From: Kaistella pullorum
GTDB taxonomy: Bacteria; Bacteroidota; Bacteroidia; Flavobacteriales; Weeksellaceae
NCBI RefSeq assembly: GCF_014837035.1
Contig: NZ_JACSPS010000003.1
Coordinates: 186,001-250,000, forward strand
Direction: 5' to 3'
Length of the DNA stretch: 64,000 nucleotides
Positions 16,944-24,448 of the stretch are shown here, in pieces; position 1 is the stretch's first letter; every line of letters starts with the position of its first letter. The notes below the pieces were generated by a model, which saw nothing but the letters and a program-made list of their open reading frames with translations, made no database searches and was not told where the DNA came from. The position numbers and the translations under genes were made by a program.

Positions 16944-19883
16944 ATGTTTCAGAAGACGATAATTAAGAAATACCTCAAAACACAGGACTCACAAACCTTA
17001 CAGAATAAATGGATTGACTTTCAGAACCATTTTCACAACCCTAATATTCAGGAGAATATCCGAAATTCGAAAGAAGAACAGTATCAGGAAGGTTTTCTAC
17101 GGGATCTGTTTGTGGATATCTTCGGTTATACCCTGAATCCAACAGTTGGTTTCAACCTTACGACTGAACTACGCAACATTAAGGATGCTAAAAAAGCAGA
17201 TGGTGGAATTCTCATTGAAGAAAATGTGGTTGGGGTGATCGAACTGAAAGGAACGAATACAACCGATCTTGGAAAAGTAGAACAGCAGGCATTTAATTAT
17301 AAAAACAACCAAACGGGTTGTGTGTACGTTATCACCTCCAACTTTGAAAAGCTAAGGTTTTATATCGATGACTCAGTTACCTTCGTAGAATTCAACTTAT
17401 TCGACCTTAAACTGGATGATTTCAATCTGCTCTACCTTCTTCTATCTTACGAGAATATCAAAAACAATATTCCGAAGAAAATCAAAGATGAATCCCTGAG
17501 TCAGGAAGATACGATCACTAAAAAACTTTATAAAGATTACTCGCTTTTCAAGCGGGAACTTTTCCAAAATCTGGTGGAACTTAATCCTGATTCCGACCAA
17601 CTTGAACTCTTTAAGAAAACACAAAAGCTACTCGACCGCTTACTGTTTCTGTTCTTTGGGGAAGACCGTGGTTTATTACCTCCCAACTCTGTAAGACAGA
17701 TTCTTGAACAGTGGAACAAACTTAATGAACTTGATGAGTGCGTCCCGTTATACAACCGCTATAAAAAATACTTCGGTTATCTAAACACAGGTTACAAGGG
17801 AAAGCACCACGATGTATTCGCTTATAATGGTGGACTCTTCAAAGCCGATGAGATTTTAGACCATGTTAAGATTGATGACCAACTGCTTTATAAACACTCC
17901 CTGAAACTTTCGGAATATGATTTTGCAAGTGAGGTCGATGTAAATATATTGGGACATATCTTTGAAAATTCCCTGAATGAAATCGATGAAATTAAATCCC
18001 AATTAGAAGGAAAGGAAGTAGACAAATCGAAAACCAAAAGGAAAAAAGACGGTGTATTCTATACTCCGAAGTACATCACTAAATATATCGTAGAAAATAC
18101 GGTTGGGAAACTGTGTGAAGAAAAGAAGACCGACTTTGGGATCATTGAAGAAGATTACTTCACCGACAAAAAACGTCAGCAGAAGACCAAAGAAAACCTT
18201 CTAAAGAAACTCGATGATTATCGTGAATGGTTACTGCATATTACCATTGTAGATCCTGCATGTGGAAGTGGTGCGTTTCTGAATGAAGCACTGAATTTCC
18301 TGATTGAAGAACATCAGTACATTGATGAATTGGAATCCAAACTTACAGGATCTTCCATCTCATTCAGTTACCATTCGGAAAGTATCCTCGAGAATAACTT
18401 GTTTGGCGTGGATCTGAACGAAGAAAGTGTTGAGATCGCCAAACTTTCCTTATGGCTTCGCACCGCAGAACCGAACCGAAAGTTGAACAGCCTGAATGAT
18501 AACATTAAATGCGGAAACTCGCTGATTGATGATCCTGAGATCGCAGGAAATAAAGCATTTAAATGGGAAGATGAATTTCCTCAGGTTTTTGCTAAAGGTG
18601 GTTTTGATGTGGTGATTGGGAATCCGCCGTATGGAGTAAATATTACCGATGGAAAAGATTTTTTTTCGACCTATTATAAAAGTACGGAAGGTCCTTTTGA
18701 ATTATATAAGTTTTTTATCGAGAAATCTTTAACTCTTTTGAAATGTAATGGTTTTTTAGGTTTCATTACACCTGACACTTGGATAAACTTGAGTTATTTT
18801 AAGAAATTAAGGAATTTAATTTTTAATAATTATAGTCTTTATAAATGTTCGGAATCACTTTATAATATTTTCTCCGATGCCGTAGTGGATACATCAATTT
18901 TTATTATACACAACAGAATTCCATCCAACTATGCATTCATACGCATTGGGAAAAACTTAATGGATGAATTTGTGGCAGTGATTACAAATAAGGGCGACGA
19001 TTTTATATTAAATTTTAAACCGACGTCATCTATAATTGAAAAACTTAATAACATTAAAAACACATTGGGTAGTGTAACAGAAATATGGCGTGGAATGTCA
19101 GCGTACGGAGCCAAGAACGCAGATAGACCTTATAATAGTTTAACTCAAGATACAGAGTTTCATCGCAGATTGTTGAATGGTGGAGATATAGGGAAATATA
19201 TCGTTAAGTGGAATAATGAGTACATTAAATTCGGCAAATGGTTACATCGACCGCGACCCCAATACATTTATGATAATCCTAAAATTCTTATTCAAAGAAT
19301 TAGAAACCCCAAAATGAAACAGCGAATTGTCTCTGTTCTTGATGAGGATCAGTATGTAAGTAGTGATGGTTTATCAAACATTCTAATTAAAGATCCAAAT
19401 AACATCTCCTTAAAGCCAATACTTGGTATACTCAATTCTAAATTAATCAACTATTGGTTTTCCTACCATTTTTATGATGTGAATATCAAACCTGAACAAT
19501 TAAGAGTAATCCCATTAGCAGAAAATATAGATTGTTTAGAGGTAATAGTGAATAAAATCTTGGACATAAACAAGGATCTACAAGAAATCTCAGGAAAATT
19601 CCAAAGAAACCTTCAGCGGGAATTCTCACTTGAAACCTTACCGAAGAAACTCCAAAGTTGGGATCAATTGTCTTACGCAGATTTCCTGAAAGAACTCGCC
19701 AAACAAAAAGTAACCCTTTCCCTTTCACAAAAATCCGAGTGGGAAGATTATTTCGAAACGGAGAAGAAAAAGGTGTTGGAGATAAAATCCCAAATAGATG
19801 CTACCGACAAAGAGATTGATCAGATGGTTTATGAACTGTATGGTTTGACTGAGGAGGAGATTAAGATAGTGGAGAACTCTTAA
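16944..19883 (+). CDS. Fused restriction-methyltransferase (type IIG / Eco57I-like)
   Basis: A single-chain restriction-modification protein of about 979 residues. An N-terminal PD-(D/E)xK nuclease is indicated by Asp86 (K-A-D-G-G) and E100-L-K102. The N6-adenine methyltransferase has motif I D-P-A-C-G-S-G-A-F at 437-445 and the catalytic N-P-P-Y starting at Asn560. The presumed target-recognition region is about 700-900, and a charged helical tail ends E-L-Y-G-L-T-E-E-E-I-K. I prefer ATG 16944; an ATG 16 codons earlier is possible. From about 18650 the DNA becomes very AT-rich, suggesting exchange of the recognition part. Modification and cutting are inferred from family. Confidence 0.88.
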   Translation: MFQKTIIKKYLKTQDSQTLQNKWIDFQNHFHNPNIQENIRNSKEEQYQEGFLRDLFVDIFGYTLNPTVGFNLTTELRNIKDAKKADGGILIEENVVGVIELKGTNTTDLGKVEQQAFNYKNNQTGCVYVITSNFEKLRFYIDDSVTFVEFNLFDLKLDDFNLLYLLLSYENIKNNIPKKIKDESLSQEDTITKKLYKDYSLFKRELFQNLVELNPDSDQLELFKKTQKLLDRLLFLFFGEDRGLLPPNSVRQILEQWNKLNELDECVPLYNRYKKYFGYLNTGYKGKHHDVFAYNGGLFKADEILDHVKIDDQLLYKHSLKLSEYDFASEVDVNILGHIFENSLNEIDEIKSQLEGKEVDKSKTKRKKDGVFYTPKYITKYIVENTVGKLCEEKKTDFGIIEEDYFTDKKRQQKTKENLLKKLDDYREWLLHITIVDPACGSGAFLNEALNFLIEEHQYIDELESKLTGSSISFSYHSESILENNLFGVDLNEESVEIAKLSLWLRTAEPNRKLNSLNDNIKCGNSLIDDPEIAGNKAFKWEDEFPQVFAKGGFDVVIGNPPYGVNITDGKDFFSTYYKSTEGPFELYKFFIEKSLTLLKCNGFLGFITPDTWINLSYFKKLRNLIFNNYSLYKCSESLYNIFSDAVVDTSIFIIHNRIPSNYAFIRIGKNLMDEFVAVITNKGDDFILNFKPTSSIIEKLNNIKNTLGSVTEIWRGMSAYGAKNADRPYNSLTQDTEFHRRLLNGGDIGKYIVKWNNEYIKFGKWLHRPRPQYIYDNPKILIQRIRNPKMKQRIVSVLDEDQYVSSDGLSNILIKDPNNISLKPILGILNSKLINYWFSYHFYDVNIKPEQLRVIPLAENIDCLEVIVNKILDINKDLQEISGKFQRNLQREFSLETLPKKLQSWDQLSYADFLKELAKQKVTLSLSQKSEWEDYFETEKKKVLEIKSQIDATDKEIDQMVYELYGLTEEEIKIVENS

Positions 19884-19923
19884 GAAAATAAAAGGAAATA
19901 AAAAACATAAGAAAAACACTGAT

Positions 19924-20649
19924 ATGGAAAAACAAGATTTTAAATTCTATTATGAATTTTATAAATTAGACAGCAACGGCAGATCTATTGAAATTGAGAA
20001 CTCCGTTCCGTTCGATCATGATGATTTAGAATACACAAAAGGGGAAATTGTATATTATCTAGATGTCCTCGATGATATAAATGAAAATGATGTCGCTATC
20101 GTAACATATACCGATGGCATTGGTGGGAAAGTTATTGAAGCGAAAGTTTACATTGATAATAGGTGGGAAGATTTAACAGACTCTGAATTCTTGACCTCAA
20201 ATAAATTCCTTCACATTACTACGTCCGAACAATTTTCCTATTTACCACCTGTAAATACACTGTATAAGAAACCAAAAGTAGAAACTTGGGACGATATTAT
20301 AAAAAATTTCAGAGCATTTCAGGAAATAGATAATGGAGACAATTCCCAAACATTTCGTAAATACTCACAGTTTTTTCATTGGTATTATTGGCCTGAAGAA
20401 GAACTGTTTGCTCCAAGTAAATTTTTAGGATACAAAGATACTACCATCGCCAATTATGATTCATCGGGATCAGGTGGCGAAACCCAAAATGCGTTATCTA
20501 AATTTTTCACAAAGCTTGATAAAAACTCAGATGAATTTAAAAGGTTATACCGCGAGTTACAACAAGTCTCTAAGAACAATTTTAAAAAAGATTTGAGTTA
20601 TAAAATCCTCGATGGCAAAGGAGGGATCTATATTCCAAAAACCAATTAA
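19924..20649 (+). CDS. Uncharacterised protein of the McrBC-like island
   Basis: A 241-residue soluble acidic protein that I cannot assign. The N-terminal half (1-110) looks beta-rich (Y-Y-E-F-Y-K-L-D, then E-I-V-Y-Y-L-D-V-L-D-D). The second half has F-H-W-Y-Y-W-P-E-E-E-L-F-A-P-S-K-F-L-G-Y-K and D-T-T-I, then S-G-S-G-G-E-T-Q-N-A-L-S-K-F-F. From memory, similar F-x-P-S-x-F-x-G-Y segments occur in other restriction-associated proteins. It lies 40 bases after the restriction-methyltransferase and 2 bases before the McrB-like gene, so it is probably a component of the latter system. AT-rich like its neighbours. Confidence 0.7.
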   Translation: MEKQDFKFYYEFYKLDSNGRSIEIENSVPFDHDDLEYTKGEIVYYLDVLDDINENDVAIVTYTDGIGGKVIEAKVYIDNRWEDLTDSEFLTSNKFLHITTSEQFSYLPPVNTLYKKPKVETWDDIIKNFRAFQEIDNGDNSQTFRKYSQFFHWYYWPEEELFAPSKFLGYKDTTIANYDSSGSGGETQNALSKFFTKLDKNSDEFKRLYRELQQVSKNNFKKDLSYKILDGKGGIYIPKTN

Positions 20650-20651
20650 GC

Positions 20652-22925
20652 ATGGATTTTTTTACTGCAAACGACTTTGAATTACTGAAAGTGCATTCAG
20701 GTAAATTAAAGACCCCTGAGGATAATCACACCTACGCAGATCTAAAAAAAATATATGATAAGGTATATTTTTGGTCTACCTTGGTTAAAGATGAAATGTT
20801 CCCTAATGGAGCGGTTAAAATAACTCGGAAACCAACCAATCAAGCCAACATTTTTGAATGGTACCATTGGGCCAAACTTTATCCAACTCAAAGCGATTTA
20901 GATTACAAGAAACTTGCAATAACACTAAGTATTGAATCAGGAACCAAGTTGGTTGTAAAAATTGATACTGTCGGTGTTTTAGAAAACGATCCTTTACGAA
21001 AGTGGTATTACAATTTCAGAAAAAACAACAGCATTGTAAAGGAGTTTACCTTCAAGGATCTCAAGGATTGGGATAGTTTGAAAACCATGACGATTGAGCA
21101 TATCAATTCTATTCTACCGCATTTTAAAATTCTGAAAGAGGAGTTACTTACTTTAGCATCAAGCAATCAAACCAACCATTGGATTTTCCAAGGAAATCCC
21201 GACTATTACGATGTTGTTGGTGCATTAACAAATACGTCCATTACAAGTTGGAAGGTAGCCGCTCACAAGGACAAAATAAAAATTGGTGACAAGATAATAT
21301 TATGGCTTACAGGTGGTGAATCGGGAGTTTACGGTTTGGGGGAAGTAACATCAGATGTAGGTAAAATAGTTGAAAATGAAGAGGAACTTAGTTTTTACAA
21401 AACACAGCACAATCCCAACGAAGACCGAGTTCAAATAAAAATCACCCACAATCTTGTTAAGAACCCGATCTTATCTAATCAGATCAAAGAAAATTCAATT
21501 CTGTCTTCATTGAAAGGGGGGAATCAGGGAACAAATTTTTCAGCAACCCAAGAACAATACGACGAACTTATTAAAATTTCACAGTTAGAAACATCAGTAA
21601 TGAACCATCCACTTAACCAAATCTTGTTCGGGTGTCCTGGGTCGGGAAAGACCTACTCCACTAAAAAACTCGCGGTAGAAATCATTGAAGATCGACAATT
21701 TGGTAATACACAGGAGGATCGTGAAGATATCCTAAAGCTTTACGATCATTATTACGAGTTAAAACAAATCAGATTCACCACTTTTCATCAGAGTTTGGGG
21801 TATGAGGATTTTATTGAAGGGATTAAACCTAAAACTATAGATCATAAAGTAATTTATGAGGTAGAGGATGGGATATTCACGAAGATTGCTTCTAAAGCAC
21901 AGGACAATTGGTTAAACTCCCAATCCACAAAAACCAATCATATATCTTTCGAAAACGCTTTGGAAAAACTTAAAGATGAATGGGAGGAGGACAATAATAT
22001 CAAATTCCCGTTAAAAACAAAGGGAAGCGACTTTACAATTATATCTTTTAACGAAAAAAACTTAAGGTTCAGGAAAGCGAGCGGAGGAACCGCACACACG
22101 TTAAGCTTTAAAACGATGAAAGAACTCTTTTATGGGGAAAGAAACCACACTAATCACGGTGTAGGTATTTATTATCCTTCAATTATCGATAAACTAAATT
22201 CCTATTCAGATGATACAATAACGACCAAAACTCTTGACCGTTATGTGCTCATTATGGATGAAATCAACCGTGGTAATATTTCTGCAATCTTTGGAGAACT
22301 GATTACCCTCATTGAAGATGACAAGAGATTGGGAAGCAAAGAATCCATTGAAGTCATACTTCCTTACAGCAAAGAAAACTTTGGTGTACCGCCCAACCTT
22401 TATCTTATCGGAACAATGAATACTGCAGACCGTAGTGTTGAAGCATTGGACACCGCATTAAGAAGGAGATTTTCTTTTACCGAAATGAAGTCGGATCCTC
22501 AGGTTCTTCTGACAGCACATGAGCATGAGGGTACAATACCCGAAACCAATATCAATTTAATTTCTCTGCTTGAAACCATCAATAAACGGATCGAACTGTT
22601 GGTGGATAAAGATCATCAAATTGGACATTCATATTTTATTTCAGTTAACACTTTACCTGATTTAAAATATACCTTCAAGAACAAAATTATCCCATTGTTG
22701 GAAGAGTATTTCTACGGTGATTTCGGGAAAATCGGTTTGGTGTTGGGTGACCGTTTCGTGACCGCATCAACTGCGCATGAGAACAAAAAGATCCTTGCCA
22801 ACTTCAAGGGGTACGATGATGTTGATTTCCTTACCGACAAGAAAATATATGAGTTTTCGGATATTGAGTTGATGAATCCCTCAGATTTCATTTCAATTTA
22901 CCAACCCATTTCTATTCCTGCTTAA
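20652..22925 (+). CDS. McrB-like AAA+ GTPase with an EVE domain
   Basis: A 757-residue protein. An unassigned N-terminal domain (1-170, with E-W-Y-H-W) is followed by an EVE domain at about 176-310 (N-H-W-I-F-Q-G-N-P, then D-K-I-I-L-W). A McrB-type AAA+ motor then has Walker A G-C-P-G-S-G-K-T at 327-334, Walker B V-L-I-M-D-E-I-N-R-G-N, and the McrB signature M-N-T-A-D-R-S at 589-595. EVE domains bind modified bases, so this subunit probably recognises modified DNA and translocates it to the McrC nuclease. It overlaps mcrC by one base (TAATG). Substrate modification is unknown. Confidence 0.92.
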   Translation: MDFFTANDFELLKVHSGKLKTPEDNHTYADLKKIYDKVYFWSTLVKDEMFPNGAVKITRKPTNQANIFEWYHWAKLYPTQSDLDYKKLAITLSIESGTKLVVKIDTVGVLENDPLRKWYYNFRKNNSIVKEFTFKDLKDWDSLKTMTIEHINSILPHFKILKEELLTLASSNQTNHWIFQGNPDYYDVVGALTNTSITSWKVAAHKDKIKIGDKIILWLTGGESGVYGLGEVTSDVGKIVENEEELSFYKTQHNPNEDRVQIKITHNLVKNPILSNQIKENSILSSLKGGNQGTNFSATQEQYDELIKISQLETSVMNHPLNQILFGCPGSGKTYSTKKLAVEIIEDRQFGNTQEDREDILKLYDHYYELKQIRFTTFHQSLGYEDFIEGIKPKTIDHKVIYEVEDGIFTKIASKAQDNWLNSQSTKTNHISFENALEKLKDEWEEDNNIKFPLKTKGSDFTIISFNEKNLRFRKASGGTAHTLSFKTMKELFYGERNHTNHGVGIYYPSIIDKLNSYSDDTITTKTLDRYVLIMDEINRGNISAIFGELITLIEDDKRLGSKESIEVILPYSKENFGVPPNLYLIGTMNTADRSVEALDTALRRRFSFTEMKSDPQVLLTAHEHEGTIPETNINLISLLETINKRIELLVDKDHQIGHSYFISVNTLPDLKYTFKNKIIPLLEEYFYGDFGKIGLVLGDRFVTASTAHENKKILANFKGYDDVDFLTDKKIYEFSDIELMNPSDFISIYQPISIPA

Positions 22926-24193
22926 TGAGTTCTAAAAACTTCATACAGGTTTTTGAATACCAAAAATTAAAAATTGGTGAAGATGGTTTTTCAGAGAATC
23001 ATTTAAACTCTCTCGTGAAATTTAATGAGAAAAACGGGAACAAATATTTTACACCGATCTACAGGGGTGTGCAATTTAACAGTTATGTGGGGGTAATCCA
23101 GGTTGGTGGGTTAACAATCGAAATCCTCCCCAAAGCGGATAACTCAGATCACCCCAATAAACAATTGTGGCAAAGTGTATTACTTAATATGCTGAGGGTA
23201 TGTAAACACATCCAAGTTGATACGGTATCCGAAACAGGACTGAAAAGAAAGAACAATTCTATTCTTGAAGTTTATTTTGAACTCTTCATCCGTGAAGTAG
23301 AACAGTTGGTGAAGAAAGGGTTGATTAAGAAATACCGTAGGGTTGAGAATAATCAATTAACATTGAAAGGAAAATTAGTTTTCTCAAGAGATATTCAGAA
23401 AAACTTAATTCACAAAGAACGGTTCTATTGTGAGCATCAGGTTTATGATAAAGACCATCAAATCCATCAAATCATCTTTCAAGCTTTGAAGATCGTCGAT
23501 ACGTTGCTGAGCAATAGACTAAAAGACAGGGTTAAAAGATTACTTTATGAGTTTAATGATTTCACGGTTAGGGAATTTACAGCCAAACAATTTCAGGACC
23601 TTAAATTGGACCGTAAATCCAAGACATATTCCAAATCCCTAGACATTTCGAAGATGTTGATTCTGAATTATTCTCCAAACTTAAATTCAGGTCAGGATCA
23701 GATGTTAACCTTACTGTTTGATATGAATAAATTATGGGAGGAATACATCTACCGTATTTTACAGAAACATCATGACTCAAATCTGTATGAAATCAGTGCA
23801 CAGTCACAGGATAAATTTTGGGAAAACAAGACCATCCGTCCCGACATTGTAATTAGAAATAACAAAGAAACCTTTGTCATAGATACAAAATGGAAAATTG
23901 TAGATAGCAACAATCCTGCAGATGATGACCTGAAACAGATGTTTGCCTACAATCTCCATTGGAAGTCGAGCAAGAGCATACTATTGTATCCGAAAATCAC
24001 TCAGGAAGACTCCAAATTCGGAAGATACCATCACAAGCCATATAGATTGTCCGACGATACTTTTCAAGAGGTAGAAAACTACTGTAAGGTCGGCTTCTTA
24101 TCTGTTGTTAGAGATGGTGCATTGCGAGATTCTGAAATTTTAGCAGAAGAAATATTTTTAAAGTTGCAGTCGGTGTTAAAACAAAACTACTGA
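22925..24193 (+). CDS. mcrC: McrC-like restriction endonuclease subunit
   Basis: A 422-residue McrC family protein. The N-terminal beta domain that contacts the McrB ring (I-Q-V-G-G-L-T-I-E-I-L-P-K, about 56-68) precedes helices and a C-terminal PD-(D/E)xK nuclease: R-P-D-I-V-I with Asp307, then I-D-T-K with Asp320 and Lys322. McrC binds the McrB hexamer, stimulates GTP hydrolysis and cuts DNA. Its start overlaps the McrB stop. It is the last gene of the island before tRNA-Phe. Confidence 0.92.
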   Translation: MSSKNFIQVFEYQKLKIGEDGFSENHLNSLVKFNEKNGNKYFTPIYRGVQFNSYVGVIQVGGLTIEILPKADNSDHPNKQLWQSVLLNMLRVCKHIQVDTVSETGLKRKNNSILEVYFELFIREVEQLVKKGLIKKYRRVENNQLTLKGKLVFSRDIQKNLIHKERFYCEHQVYDKDHQIHQIIFQALKIVDTLLSNRLKDRVKRLLYEFNDFTVREFTAKQFQDLKLDRKSKTYSKSLDISKMLILNYSPNLNSGQDQMLTLLFDMNKLWEEYIYRILQKHHDSNLYEISAQSQDKFWENKTIRPDIVIRNNKETFVIDTKWKIVDSNNPADDDLKQMFAYNLHWKSSKSILLYPKITQEDSKFGRYHHKPYRLSDDTFQEVENYCKVGFLSVVRDGALRDSEILAEEIFLKLQSVLKQNY

Positions 24194-24240
24194 AATGTTT
24201 GATAATTTTTTAAAATCGTGCAAAGAACGTGCAAGGGCAT

Positions 24241-24272
24241 AAAAAAAGTCACCTACAAAATTGTAAGTGACT
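24241..24272 (-). terminator. Terminator of tRNA-Phe
   Basis: On the minus strand AGTCAC/GTGACT and TTGTA/TACAA pair with one internal mismatch. A run of seven T follows. It lies 11 bases beyond the tRNA 3' end. Confidence 0.75.
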
Positions 24273-24282
24273 GATTTAAGAG

Positions 24283-24355
24283 TGGTTTCTCCAGGAATCG
24301 AACCAGGGACACATGGATTTTCAATCCATTGCTCTACCAACTGAGCTAAGAAACC
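24283..24355 (-). tRNA. tRNA-Phe (GAA)
   Basis: A 73-base cloverleaf on the minus strand. The acceptor GGTTTCT pairs with AGAAACC followed by discriminator A. The D arm is G-C-T-C-A-G-T-T-G-G-T-A-G-A-G-C. The anticodon stem GGATT/AATCC frames the loop with anticodon GAA. The T arm contains GGTTCGATTCC. CCA is not encoded. The 3' end faces the defence island, a common insertion orientation, though no att duplication or integrase was found. Confidence 0.97.
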
Positions 24356-24381
24356 GCCTTCATTACCGTAGTAAAGTGGTG

Positions 24382-24412
24382 CAAAAGTAAGCATTTACGC
24401 TATTGGCTCCAA
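24382..24412 (-). promoter_or_regulatory. Promoter of tRNA-Phe
   Basis: On the minus strand TTG (24410-24412), 20 bases, then TACTTTTG (24382-24389), 26 bases before the tRNA 5' end. This fits the Bacteroidota TTG-N19-TAnnTTTG pattern well. Confidence 0.7.
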
Positions 24413-24448
24413 ATTTATTCCGGTAAAATTTTAATGCAAAGCAAAAAC

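Noticed and set aside
24283-24355. tRNA-Phe as the att site of an integrative element
   Set aside because: No duplicate of the tRNA 3' end was found near 16627-16943 and no integrase gene is present.
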